Part shown: positions 1-6,594 of the stretch, one piece after another | How the letters are laid out: each line of letters begins with the position of its first letter | Numbering within the stretch: position 1 is the first letter of the stretch | Assembly: GCF_030053415.1 (NCBI RefSeq) | Contig: NZ_JASGBJ010000001.1 | Location: 1 to 64,000, forward strand | DNA from: Marinobacter sp. CHS3-4 | GTDB taxonomy: Bacteria > Pseudomonadota > Gammaproteobacteria > Pseudomonadales > Oleiphilaceae | Length of the DNA stretch: 64,000 nucleotides | Direction of reading: 5' to 3' | Translations under genes and position numbers: made by a program | The notes under the pieces: generated by a model | The model's input: only the letters and a program-made list of their open reading frames with translations | Told to the model about the DNA's origin: nothing | Database searches by the model: none

Positions 1-107
1 TGTTTGGGCAAGTCGTCATCAAGCAAGAACACACTCAACCCATTGCCTGACAATGGCTCGCTAGCGAATACGTCGACGAGCCAAAAGGGGAGTGTTCGTA
101 AAGTCAT
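1..107 (-). CDS. PhzF-family isomerase-like protein, N-terminal part (integron cassette)
   Basis: Reading leftward from an ATG at 105-107, the first 35 codons give MTLRTLPFWLVDVF.. and then ..SEPLSGNGLSVFLL, which matches the start of PhzF-family proteins (a short beta strand with V-D-x-F, then a G-N-x-x-x-V motif). The gene runs off the left edge, so the catalytic Glu and Asp cannot be seen. The start codon lies 8 bases past the attC of the next cassette, as expected for a cassette gene. Family members are epimerase/isomerase folds, mostly of unknown substrate. Confidence 0.6.
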   Translation of the reverse strand, partial: MTLRTLPFWLVDVFASEPLSGNGLSVFLLDDDLPK

Positions 108-114
108 ATTGGAT

Positions 115-173
115 TCCTAACGCAAAAACAAAGCGGCGCGTCTCACGCGTCCGCCTTCCGTGACTTGTTATCC
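115..173 (-). repeat. attC site 1
   Basis: On the minus strand GTTA-type core sites bound an imperfect palindrome. The + strand shows TCCTAAC (115-121) and GTTATCC (167-173). The inner stem pairs GCGGCGCG with CGCGTCCGC. This is the attC of the cassette at 168-539. Confidence 0.85.
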
Positions 174-539
174 TGCGAAATACCTAGCTGCGGCACTTGT
201 TCCAACGACGCCATAACACACGGCAAAAATCACAAAAAAACCCGTACCCACAAGACGTGCAGAACGCTGCCCATTCGCCGAATGAAACCTCGGATTAAAA
301 AAACGAAGTGGCGGGCCCGGTCTCAACTCCAATGGCAATTTACTCTTGCTCAGCGACAAAAACGAATTCCACACGGCACTCAGGTGATAAATCGTACCTA
401 CGATCGCAGTGGGAACGATAAATACAGCCAACATTGAAGTGACAATGTGTAGAGCTATAAAAAATTCGCCGACAAAATCGGATTCTTGTCCTTTCACCAA
501 GTCAAACAGAAACAAAACTAGAGGAGCAAACACAACCAC
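168..539 (-). CDS. small membrane protein (integron cassette)
   Basis: Unrecognised 123-residue protein. It has a hydrophobic N-terminus (VVFAPLVLFLF), a second segment near residues 28-52 (FIALHIVTSMLAVFIVPTAIVG) and a third near 95-118 (VGTGFFVIFAVCYGVVG), so about three membrane segments separated by a basic loop. The start used is GTG at 537-539. The frame stays open upstream with protein-like sequence (FFPFSLWRLAKQFAA) but shows no usual start codon there, so the true N-terminus may be longer. The stop overlaps attC site 1. Confidence 0.55.
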   Translation of the reverse strand: MVVFAPLVLFLFDLVKGQESDFVGEFFIALHIVTSMLAVFIVPTAIVGTIYHLSAVWNSFLSLSKSKLPLELRPGPPLRFFNPRFHSANGQRSARLVGTGFFVIFAVCYGVVGTSAAARYFAG

Positions 540-616
540 CGCTGCAAACTGCTTGGCAAGGCGCCACAGCGAAAAAGGAAAAAATTAGGGTCGAAAAAAC
601 TTAGCATTTAAAGTCC

Positions 617-703
617 GGATAACGCCTGCATAAGCGGCGGCCTGACAAGGCCGTCCGGTGGAGGCCCAGTAGGGCCGGAACAAACTTAATGCACTGGTTA
701 TAT
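617..703 (-). repeat. attC site 2
   Basis: The + strand ends are GGATAAC (617-623) and GTTATAT (697-703). The interior has a strong palindrome (CGGCCTGACAAGGCCG) and the stretch GTCCGGTGGAGGCC, shared with sites 4, 8 and 9. It is the attC of the cassette at 707-1018. Confidence 0.9.
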
Positions 704-706
704 TAC

Positions 707-1018
707 TTAGTTGGCGAAAACTGCATATGCCAACCCGAGAACAGTTACAACCAAGCCTATAACCGCAATTCGTCTGTCGAAACTATGCCACCAGGAAACG
801 TTATCTTTCCCTAAATTTGCCAGGTACTCTCGGCCGGCTAGTGTGATTCTTGGCTCTAAATAACAGCGCCCATCATCAGAGCATGCGTCTGCACCATCGA
901 TCAATCCTGAATGGATTAGCTCCTCAAAAACTTCCATGTCGAAGCCAGAAGATTCATCGACTGTATTCGGAAGTTGGCCAGCTTCTGCTGCCTGAAGGAT
1001 AGATCTATGCTCGTCCAT
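707..1018 (-). CDS. predicted winged-helix-like protein with C-terminal membrane anchor (integron cassette)
   Basis: Unrecognised 103-residue protein. Residues 1-70 look like a small helical or winged-helix domain ending in ITLAGREYLANL, a pattern common in short wHTH-like proteins. Residues 82-103 (RIAVIGLVVTVLGLAYAVFAN) form a single C-terminal membrane helix, so the soluble domain would face the cytoplasm. ATG start at 1016-1018, just inside the cassette boundary. Function unknown. Confidence 0.6.
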   Translation of the reverse strand: MDEHRSILQAAEAGQLPNTVDESSGFDMEVFEELIHSGLIDGADACSDDGRCYLEPRITLAGREYLANLGKDNVSWWHSFDRRIAVIGLVVTVLGLAYAVFAN

Positions 1019-1032
1019 GAAACCTCAAAGCA

Positions 1033-1111
1033 ATATAACGCTAAAACTTTGCGGCAATTTTGGAACCGCAAAGCGGTGGAAAAATTGTCCGGCAACAGTG
1101 GATTGTTATGC
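1033..1111 (-). repeat. attC site 3
   Basis: The + strand ends are ATATAAC (1033-1039) and GTTATGC (1105-1111). The apex carries CCGCAAAGCGG. It belongs to the same sub-family as site 7 (TTTGCGGCARTTTTGGA). attC of the cassette at 1106-1393. Confidence 0.88.
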
Positions 1112-1393
1112 GGTGTCGGCATCCGCACCACAGTTCATGCATTTTTCTGGGATCGACAAGGCACTGATAAAGCTGAAAGAAACCCCGTAACTTTCATTGC
1201 ATACTTTGCACTTCATACCAGTGACGTAGTGCACCCAACCCAGACCAAAAACCAAAGCCACCAAAGGAAGCATGATGAAAATGGGCCAAACGACCTGAAA
1301 ATACTCGCAGAGCTGAATCACTATAAGCTGCGGAGCGACTACTACCGGAGCTAGACCGAAAGCAACCGCAAAACTTCTAGGTCGAATATTCAT
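1106..1393 (-). CDS. membrane protein with C-terminal CxxC pairs (integron cassette)
   Basis: Unrecognised 95-residue protein starting at ATG 1391-1393. An upstream TTG would lie inside attC site 4 and is rejected. Two membrane segments (about residues 8-28 and 35-56) are followed by a short cytoplasmic tail with CKVC and, 20 residues on, CMNC. This is a four-cysteine arrangement that would suit a zinc knuckle. No known family was recognised. Confidence 0.6.
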   Translation of the reverse strand: MNIRPRSFAVAFGLAPVVVAPQLIVIQLCEYFQVVWPIFIMLPLVALVFGLGWVHYVTGMKCKVCNESYGVSFSFISALSIPEKCMNCGADADTA

Positions 1394-1399
1394 GATTCC

Positions 1400-1487
1400 A
1401 TATAACGCCAATATTCAGCGGCGGCCTGACAAGGCCGTCCGGTGGAGGCCCAAAAGGGCCGTAACGTACTGGAATGACTGGTTATGT
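1400..1487 (-). repeat. attC site 4
   Basis: The + strand ends are ATATAAC (1400-1406) and GTTATGT (1481-1487). The interior is nearly identical to site 2 (CGGCGGCCTGACAAGGCCG then GTCCGGTGGAGGCC). attC of the cassette at 1502-1888. Confidence 0.9.
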
Positions 1488-1501
1488 AGCCTGCTTCACC
1501 T

Positions 1502-1888
1502 TTAGCCAACCTTTTCCCATCCCGAGGCCATAAGCCTCTCGGTCGTGTGGAACCAAGCCACGAAAGCCCCCAGCAAGATCGAAAGCACCGGCACAGACAT
1601 CATCGCCGCAAAATTACCCTCCGGATACTCGAGCAAACTATGCAAACCTACGGGAACTGCGCTGCTAGCGAATAAAATTGAAAAGTAAGTTACGACCAGA
1701 CTTTTTCTTTTTAGAAGGCTAAATCTCATTGGGCGGTCCAAAAAAGTTAGGACCGAAATAACACCTACCCCGAGAAAGGGCCATATCGCTGACCCAGCCA
1801 GAAAATAGGAAAAACTCGACAGAAGAGCAAATCCGCCGTATACACCGGGTGCCACGTTGACTTCGAAATCACGAAACCGTTTAACCAT
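1502..1888 (-). CDS. multi-pass membrane protein (integron cassette)
   Basis: Unrecognised 128-residue protein with about four hydrophobic segments: residues 15-31, 34-50, 64-82 and 94-113. Short basic loops separate them (RPMRFSLLKRK). ATG start at 1886-1888, 9 bases inside the cassette boundary. No conserved motif was recognised; function unknown. Confidence 0.6.
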   Translation of the reverse strand: MVKRFRDFEVNVAPGVYGGFALLSSFSYFLAGSAIWPFLGVGVISVLTFLDRPMRFSLLKRKSLVVTYFSILFASSAVPVGLHSLLEYPEGNFAAMMSVPVLSILLGAFVAWFHTTERLMASGWEKVG

Positions 1889-1896
1889 TGATATCT

Positions 1897-1968
1897 ACAT
1901 AACTGCGGTGGTAATGGGCGGCTACGGAGCGCAGCGCAGTAGGCGTCCCGTTGACCACTTGGTTAAAT
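1897..1968 (-). repeat. attC site 5
   Basis: The + strand ends are ACATAAC (1897-1903) and GTTAAAT (1962-1968). The interior pairs GGGCGGCTACGGAGC with its imperfect complement near 1938-1952. Its GTTAAAT end overlaps the stop codon of the lipoprotein gene at 1963. attC of the cassette at 1963-2607. Confidence 0.8.
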
Positions 1969-2607
1969 TTCGTTGAGGACCAGCTCTGAGAAATACAGAA
2001 ACTCCGTGTTCTCCAGCTGTGCAGAACATGATGGTTTATAAGTCCCGCTTTCGTAAGCCTTCGCTGTGGAATCAAGTTGCCGAAGGTAATTTCTTTCAGC
2101 CTTTTCCAGTGATGCTTGAGATAACTTTTCATTCAGTTTTGAGGTCACACGAATGAAAAGATCTTGCCACTTCTCCGCAGCTCTCGGCTTTCCACAAATT
2201 TCTTCAGTTACCGTCATAACCGCCATTTGCGCAGAAAAAGCTTCGAAAGCTTTGGCCATCGGACCTTTCATTTGATTTGCGATTCTCACCATTTCTGTGG
2301 GAGCAGACTTCTCCTCTTCCGAGAGACCATCAACGTACTCTTTCAGTTTGGAGTGACCGGCGGGATCGCGTAAAAGCAAATCCATTTCACGATTCACTCT
2401 TGAGGCTATCGACGCTTGATGAAGAAGTTCTTGCCGTTGGTTTTCGATTGTTTCCATCAAAGCGGCGTAATCAAAACCAAGCTGGGCATCGATGTAGCTC
2501 TGAATATATTCACCCCCATTTTCGTCGCTTTCTGAAGATGAACAGGCGGTAAGTACCAATGCTAAGAACACTGAAGAAAACGTCCGTGTATATCGATTCA
2601 CTCTCAA
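1963..2607 (-). CDS. lipoprotein of unknown function (integron cassette)
   Basis: A 214-residue protein with a clear lipoprotein signal: basic start (MRVNRYTR), hydrophobic core (FSSVFLALVL) and lipobox LTAC with the lipidated Cys near residue 22, followed by Ser/Asp/Glu. Ser at +2 favours outer-membrane sorting by the Lol rule. The rest is mostly helical and charged, with no recognised domain. Two later Cys (CGKP, CSAQ) could form a disulfide. It is the largest gene of the array. Confidence 0.65.
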   Translation of the reverse strand: MRVNRYTRTFSSVFLALVLTACSSSESDENGGEYIQSYIDAQLGFDYAALMETIENQRQELLHQASIASRVNREMDLLLRDPAGHSKLKEYVDGLSEEEKSAPTEMVRIANQMKGPMAKAFEAFSAQMAVMTVTEEICGKPRAAEKWQDLFIRVTSKLNEKLSQASLEKAERNYLRQLDSTAKAYESGTYKPSCSAQLENTEFLYFSELVLNEI

Positions 2608-2619
2608 CTCCGATCAAAA

Positions 2620-2681
2620 ATTTAACGCTGAGCGCACCGGCGGCCATTTTATGGCCGTCCGCGTGCCGTGACTTGTTAAGT
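2620..2681 (-). repeat. attC site 6
   Basis: The + strand ends are ATTTAAC (2620-2626) and GTTAAGT (2675-2681). The inner stem is CGGCGGCCATTTTATGGCCGTCCG. A short site of 62 bases. Its end contains the stop codon of the gene at 2676. attC of the cassette at 2676-3104. Confidence 0.88.
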
Positions 2682-3104
2682 GCTGCTTCGGGCATCAAAA
2701 AATCCAATGCCATTCACCAGCTCTTCGATTGAATTAAATCGCTCAAGATACAAAGGAATGTCTTCGGACTTCTTGTTGAAAGGAGCCCCCTTTAACCTCT
2801 TCTTTACCAAAAAGCTCTGAATCTCACGCTTTAGCTCATCAACTCCGTATCGTTTACCTGGACGAAGAGAGAAATCGACCTTTATCGATTTGTACTCCCT
2901 CCTCCAATAGAGGCGCTGCAGCCAACTCGTGTATCCCAAATTCTCAACCTGCTCCACAAACCACTCCTGCCCATCAACGTCTATAAATCGGACGTCGTTG
3001 AAGCAACCGCTCTCAAAGTTGGCCAGCCCGCAAACCCCGAACTCTTTTTCGCCCACAGGCAAAAGGTAATCTTTATGGACTTGCAGAACGGGGGTTTTAA
3101 TCAT
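2676..3104 (-). CDS. hypothetical protein (integron cassette)
   Basis: Unrecognised 142-residue soluble protein, rich in aromatic and charged residues (FIDVDGQEWFVEQVENLGYTSWLQRLYWRR). The ATG at 3102-3104 is preferred; a GTG three codons earlier (3113) touches attC site 7. No membrane segment or signal peptide. The stop codon overlaps attC site 6. Function unknown. Confidence 0.6.
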   Translation of the reverse strand: MIKTPVLQVHKDYLLPVGEKEFGVCGLANFESGCFNDVRFIDVDGQEWFVEQVENLGYTSWLQRLYWRREYKSIKVDFSLRPGKRYGVDELKREIQSFLVKKRLKGAPFNKKSEDIPLYLERFNSIEELVNGIGFFDARSST

Positions 3105-3111
3105 TGGTTTC

Positions 3112-3189
3112 ACTTAACGCCTGGCTTTGCGGCAGTTTTGGAGGAGCGAAGCGACGGAAAAACCGTCCGACAACAGCTCCTGGTTAGCT
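3112..3189 (-). repeat. attC site 7
   Basis: The + strand ends are ACTTAAC (3112-3118) and GTTAGCT (3183-3189). The inner stem pairs GTTTT with AAAAAC, and the apex holds GAGCGAAGCGACGG on the + strand. attC of the paiB-like cassette. Confidence 0.88.
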
Positions 3190-3810
3190 GATGAACTGGG
3201 CCATGGCACGATTCTGGGTTCCTTCTCCAGTTTCCAAACCAGCTTTGACTCCGATCCGGTTCTTTTCTGGCTGATTCTGGCTTGCTTTCAATTTACCTGT
3301 CAGAGCTTCGATCTTAATCTCTACGCCAACGATGGCCTGTACCAAACGGTCGGTGAAATCCCCTGGCGCGTCATCGACAGACCAAGGAGCAGCCATTTGC
3401 GACTCATGTTGCTCTGTAAGTTGATGAAGATGATGTTTAAGCCAGCTTGAGTCCTGAATAATTTGAGCACTGCCCTCCGCATGGACAGCTAAATAGTTCC
3501 AAGTTGGAACAACTCGACCGGTTTCAGCCTTGGTTGGGTACCAGGAGGGTGAAACGTAAGCGTCTGGTCCCTTAAAAACAGCAAGTACTCGAGCGCCATC
3601 CTGCATGCGTTGCCAAACAGGGTTACTTCGAGCTAGATGACATTGAAGATTCCCTAGAGAACCGTTTGCCCCAGAGCTTAGATGGAATGGGACATGATTA
3701 GCTTCAACCCCTTCATCGTCGGCGATGATGAGCATCCCAAAGCTATAGTCGCGAATATATTGTTGAAGCTTGTCCTGGTCGTCTTCTTTGAAGTGATTGG
3801 GGATGTACAC
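3184..3810 (-). CDS. PaiB-family FMN-binding regulator/flavoprotein (integron cassette)
   Basis: A 208-residue protein starting VYIPNHF, the typical opening of PaiB-family proteins (M-Y-x-P-x-x-F), followed by further family-like stretches (GANGSLGNLQCHLARSNPVW, VLAVFKGPDAYVSPSWY, VPTWNYLAVHAEG). The family has a split-barrel flavin-binding fold; Bacillus PaiB is described as a negative regulator of sporulation and degradative-enzyme genes. I chose GTG 3808-3810 because the open frame upstream runs through attC site 8. The length is normal for the family. It is the best-identified enzyme-like cargo of the array. Confidence 0.8.
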   Translation of the reverse strand: MYIPNHFKEDDQDKLQQYIRDYSFGMLIIADDEGVEANHVPFHLSSGANGSLGNLQCHLARSNPVWQRMQDGARVLAVFKGPDAYVSPSWYPTKAETGRVVPTWNYLAVHAEGSAQIIQDSSWLKHHLHQLTEQHESQMAAPWSVDDAPGDFTDRLVQAIVGVEIKIEALTGKLKASQNQPEKNRIGVKAGLETGEGTQNRAMAQFIS

Positions 3811-3842
3811 TCTGCTTTTGCTCCTGAGTAGAGTCCTTGCGC

Positions 3843-3947
3843 AGCTAACGCCAATATTAAGCGGCCGACTTGCCGAAGCACCGCGTAGGCAAGGCGGTCC
3901 GGTGGAGGCCCGCCAGGGCCGGAACGTACTTGAATGACTGGTTATGG
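3843..3947 (-). repeat. attC site 8
   Basis: The + strand ends are AGCTAAC (3843-3849) and GTTATGG (3941-3947). At 105 bases it is the longest site. It shares GTCCGGTGGAGGCCCGCCAG with sites 2, 4 and 9 in part, but has an enlarged terminal stem (CGACTTGCC.. pairing ..GGCAAGGCGG). attC of the cassette at 3967-4290. Confidence 0.88.
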
Positions 3948-3966
3948 GCCCCAGCACAATAGCCCT

Positions 3967-4290
3967 TCAAACTGCCGAATTAGATAGAGCATTAATCACC
4001 ACAGCGATACCAGCAATGCTCAGTAGCACGCCATAGAACAAGGCCATTTTGTCACTAGCTGGCGCCGAAAAACGTTGGCATATGAAAAGAAATGGCTTTG
4101 CAAACGCCGCCTGCTGGAAGACATACGATGCGAAAAACCCTATTCCTAGAACCAACATCAGAACCCCAGACCATGCAGGGCCGCCAACATACACAACAAG
4201 AAAAGCCTCATCAGGACGGCTAAAAAACAGAAGCCAAATCGCCACTGCACAAAATACTGCTATACCTATGTATAAAGCGGGGTGCTTCAT
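3967..4290 (-). CDS. three-pass membrane protein (integron cassette)
   Basis: Unrecognised 107-residue protein beginning MKHPALYIG at ATG 4288-4290. Hydrophobic segments lie near residues 6-23 (IGIAVFCAVAIWLLFF), 38-60 (GVLMLVLGIGFFASYVF) and 83-103 (ALFYGVLLSIAGIAVVINAL). There is no conserved catalytic motif. Function unknown. Confidence 0.6.
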   Translation of the reverse strand: MKHPALYIGIAVFCAVAIWLLFFSRPDEAFLVVYVGGPAWSGVLMLVLGIGFFASYVFQQAAFAKPFLFICQRFSAPASDKMALFYGVLLSIAGIAVVINALSNSAV

Positions 4291-4308
4291 TCTCAACTCA
4301 ACTTGAGC

Positions 4309-4392
4309 CTATAACGCTGAAATAAGCGGCGCCCTGACAGGGGCGTCCGGTGGAGGCCGCAGGCCGGAACTTACTTGATTGACTTGTTAACA
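4309..4392 (-). repeat. attC site 9
   Basis: The + strand ends are CTATAAC (4309-4315) and GTTAACA (4386-4392). The inner palindrome is GCGCCCTGACAGGGGCG, followed by GTCCGGTGGAGGCC as in sites 2, 4 and 8. attC of the cassette at 4401-4754. Confidence 0.9.
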
Positions 4393-4400
4393 GGCTGGAC

Positions 4401-4754
4401 CTAACCGAGTGTACGAAGGCTGGCGCCGCACCAAAAGCAATTTGAACGCGTTTTCTTTACTTTGCGACCACAATCCGGGCAATCGCTCCCCAGAACAGGA
4501 TCATACTTGCCGTCTGATCTTCCATCTCGAAGGTCAATTTGAGTCATTTTCTCTTTGAGCTGAGCTTCGGAGAAACCGGTTGTTCGCTCCAGTTCTTCGA
4601 ACAACGCATGGCAGAGAAGCGAGAGGCGATCGACCTTTTCCTCTAGCTCATTGATCGAACGGAGAGCACCCTTTGCGTCAATCTGCGCATCACTGCCCCG
4701 TTTTCGATTTTCGATTATTTCTGTCTGCTGAAAAGCATCCCAAAACCAATTCAC
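4401..4754 (-). CDS. zinc-ribbon protein (integron cassette)
   Basis: A 117-residue protein. The start is GTG 4752-4754, supported by AAGGAG six bases upstream; the open frame further upstream crosses attC site 10. The middle is a charged helical region (INELEEKVDRLSLLCHALFEELERTTG), possibly coiled coil. The C-terminus holds CPDCGRKVKKTRSNCFWCG, two CxxC pairs 11 residues apart, typical of a small zinc ribbon. Function unknown; helix plus zinc ribbon suggests a nucleic-acid or protein-binding adaptor, which is inference. Confidence 0.65.
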   Translation of the reverse strand: MNWFWDAFQQTEIIENRKRGSDAQIDAKGALRSINELEEKVDRLSLLCHALFEELERTTGFSEAQLKEKMTQIDLRDGRSDGKYDPVLGSDCPDCGRKVKKTRSNCFWCGASLRTLG

Positions 4755-4769
4755 TTCGATCTCCTTATC

Positions 4770-4848
4770 TGTTAACGCTGAAGCGCACCGGTGACTTTGA
4801 CGTAGCGAAGCGGAGACAAAGGCATCCGAGTGACGCGCTTGGTTAGCT
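4770..4848 (-). repeat. attC site 10
   Basis: The + strand ends are TGTTAAC (4770-4776) and GTTAGCT (4842-4848). Stems AAGCGC/GCGCTT and CTTTG/CAAAG enclose an apical loop that contains GCGAAGC on the + strand. Its end overlaps the toxin stop codon. attC of the toxin-antitoxin cassette. Confidence 0.9.
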
Positions 4849-5145
4849 GTTCCCAAGCATGTACGCACGAAGCTGCCGCTCCTCTCGCATGACATAGAGG
4901 ACGAAAACTCGCTGCTCATCCTCGCGATAAAAAATGCGACACGGCGGAACCACTACCTCCCTGTATACCGAATTAGGAAGCTCAGGAGGAATCCGTCCGG
5001 ATTGGGGAAAATTTTCCAAACGCTCGGTCTTATCGAAAACTTCCCGGACCAGATGACTTGCGGCGGCAGGATTATCCAGAGCAATGTACTCGGCGATGGC
5101 ATCCAGTTCTTGAAGGGCCGGCTCCGTCCAGACTACTTCAGCCAT
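4843..5145 (-). CDS. ParE/RelE-superfamily toxin (integron cassette)
   Basis: A 100-residue protein with the ParE/RelE fold pattern: WTEPALQELDAIAEYIALDNP near the N-terminus (two helices), LENFPQSGR in the middle, and the C-terminal strands CRIFYRED..VFVLYVMREERQL. The conserved Arg residues of the third and fourth strands are present. ParE proteins poison DNA gyrase and RelE proteins cut ribosome-bound mRNA; the sequence fits ParE-like better, but the target cannot be read from it. The start overlaps the last 13 bases of the upstream antitoxin gene, so the two are translationally coupled. Confidence 0.85.
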   Translation of the reverse strand: MAEVVWTEPALQELDAIAEYIALDNPAAASHLVREVFDKTERLENFPQSGRIPPELPNSVYREVVVPPCRIFYREDEQRVFVLYVMREERQLRAYMLGNS

Positions 5146-5390
5146 TTACTCATTTTCTCCCTGGCCTCACTTTGGCTGTACGTTCTTCCCTCAAGTACAG
5201 CACGCTCTCCCCGTGAGAGCCCCTCAAGCAGCTCAAGTCGGCGCTGCATAAACTCGTAATCCTGCACATCGACAAGGTATGCGGATGGCTGACCATGCTC
5301 CGTGATCAGTATCGGCTCCTTAGACAAGTGCAGATCTGCCAGAATCTTTGTGGCTTGGCGCTTGAGGTTCGTAACAAGCTCAACTTTCAT
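5133..5390 (-). CDS. Phd/YefM-family antitoxin (integron cassette)
   Basis: An 85-residue protein. The N-terminus (VELVTNLKRQATKILADLHLSKEPILITEHGQPSAYLVDVQDYE) is the DNA-binding Phd/YefM domain. The C-terminal half is charged and helical (LLEGLSRGERAVLEGRTYSQSEAREKMSKWL) and should wrap the toxin. It precedes and overlaps the toxin gene, the usual order. Families of this kind repress their own promoter; a near-perfect palindrome sits just upstream at 5415-5434. Confidence 0.88.
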   Translation of the reverse strand: MKVELVTNLKRQATKILADLHLSKEPILITEHGQPSAYLVDVQDYEFMQRRLELLEGLSRGERAVLEGRTYSQSEAREKMSKWLK

Positions 5391-5414
5391 GGGCTCACCC
5401 TGAATCAGACTAAT

Positions 5415-5434
5415 AGTGACACTATAGTATCACT
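5415..5434 (-). promoter_or_regulatory. palindromic operator/promoter of the toxin-antitoxin pair
   Basis: AGTGACACTA is followed directly by TAGTATCACT, a 20-base inverted repeat with one mismatch, 25 bases upstream of the antitoxin start. It contains TATAGT/TATACT-like -10 elements. Position and symmetry fit autoregulation by the Phd-type antitoxin. It is the only promoter-like signal I could pick out inside the array. Confidence 0.65.
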
Positions 5435-5453
5435 TTTCAGGTGGGGCAATCAC

Positions 5454-5529
5454 AGCTAACGCTGGCATAACGGGCCGATTTGTGGAGCACCAGCGGAACA
5501 AACCGGTCCCGTTGATGCACTGGTTATAC
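5454..5529 (-). repeat. attC site 11
   Basis: The + strand ends are AGCTAAC (5454-5460) and GTTATAC (5523-5529). The inner stem pairs ACGGGCCGATTTGT with ACAAACCGGTCCCGT. attC of the cassette at 5548-6039. Confidence 0.88.
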
Positions 5530-5547
5530 GCTCCTGGGGCACGACAC

Positions 5548-6039
5548 CTACTCCATAAAGCCGGGCGTAGTTGATTGAGTTGCAGAGCGATCCCCCGAAC
5601 CTAGGCGTAGCAGATTGGAATCGCTCAACTCTTTGCTGATCTTTTGAAATTTTGGGTTGATCACTTTTCCTAGTTTTTCTAGAAGGGAGGCCATCGCGCG
5701 GTGCCTATCGGTAGCAGACGAATACTCATTACTCATGAGGACTCGTAGTATTTCTTCTGCAAATTGAACTTCATCTTCTTGGCGCACCAAGTCTGAAATT
5801 TGCCAAGCCAAATCAGATATCTTTGATTTTCTTTTTGCGGCTACTTCTTTTCGATGAATTTCTGAGCTTGCGACCCAAAAATACTCTTGAGACAAATCAA
5901 GCATTTTGAAATATATATCAGTCTGAACTTCATTAATACGGCGCTTTTTCGCCTCAGAACATTGCAAAAGATGTACTACCAAAGCGCCAACCAATGTTAC
6001 GCCGACGCCGCTCAGAAAACTTAAAAGCAGATTACTCAT
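5548..6039 (-). CDS. membrane-anchored helical protein (integron cassette)
   Basis: Unrecognised 163-residue protein with one N-terminal membrane helix (residues 4-26, LLLSFLSGVGVTLVGALVVHLL). A long charged helical cytoplasmic part follows, ending in a Ser/Thr-rich tail. No catalytic motif was recognised. ATG start at 6037-6039, 18 bases inside the cassette boundary. Confidence 0.58.
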   Translation of the reverse strand: MSNLLLSFLSGVGVTLVGALVVHLLQCSEAKKRRINEVQTDIYFKMLDLSQEYFWVASSEIHRKEVAAKRKSKISDLAWQISDLVRQEDEVQFAEEILRVLMSNEYSSATDRHRAMASLLEKLGKVINPKFQKISKELSDSNLLRLGSGDRSATQSTTPGFME

Positions 6040-6056
6040 GATCGCTTATCTTTATC

Positions 6057-6148
6057 GTATAACGCTTTGCTAAGCGGAAAATAATGGTTGGCTATAATCG
6101 CGAAGCGATGGCCAACTGTTATTTTTCCGTTTAAGCAAATTGTTAGCT
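6057..6148 (-). repeat. attC site 12
   Basis: The + strand ends are GTATAAC (6057-6063) and GTTAGCT (6142-6148). A long stem pairs CGGAAAATAA with TTATTTTTCCG and GGTTGGC with GGCCAAC. The apical CGCGAAGCG is itself a small hairpin. attC of the first (rightmost) cassette. Confidence 0.9.
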
Positions 6149-6167
6149 GTAGTTACTATATCAGACA

Positions 6168-6536
6168 TCAATTCGTGGCATTTCGTGAAGCGGCTAAAAC
6201 TAAAATAAATGCTAGTAATGCTGGCAATCCCTGTGTAAAAAGGATACTTGTCTTTGCGGTGATACCACCAAATATGCCTGCAACGATTACACAGGACAAA
6301 AAGAATATTTTGATGTCGAAGCGATTCTTGAACAACCCCCAAAACAGTCCTGCAGCAAGAAAACCGTTATAAAGCCCCTGATTCATAGCAAGCACTGAAG
6401 ATGACTCTGCTACCTCAGGTGTCATTGAAAATATTTTTTGTCCAATTGGGTGATTCCAAAAAAACATCTCCAATATCAAAATTCCGATATGACTTATTGC
6501 TACCAAAAACGTGAAAATGTTCGCCAATAAATTCAT
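6168..6536 (-). CDS. DUF1304-family membrane protein (first integron cassette)
   Basis: A 122-residue protein with four predicted membrane helices. The pattern ILILEMFFW..P.GQKIFSMTPE, then LAMNQGLYNGFLAAGLFWGL, is the hallmark of the DUF1304 family, whose function is unknown. The length is typical for the family. It is the rightmost cassette gene and would be the first transcribed from any promoter right of 6600. ATG start at 6534-6536. Confidence 0.8.
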   Translation of the reverse strand: MNLLANIFTFLVAISHIGILILEMFFWNHPIGQKIFSMTPEVAESSSVLAMNQGLYNGFLAAGLFWGLFKNRFDIKIFFLSCVIVAGIFGGITAKTSILFTQGLPALLAFILVLAASRNATN

Positions 6537-6594
6537 AGATATATACCCTTATTATTGTTCATAAATTTGAACATTACTCTTGCCTGCTGCAAAC

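Noticed and set aside
3811-3957. 49-residue N-terminal extension of the PaiB-like protein
   Set aside because: It is translated attC sequence; the family's usual N-terminus begins at GTG 3810.
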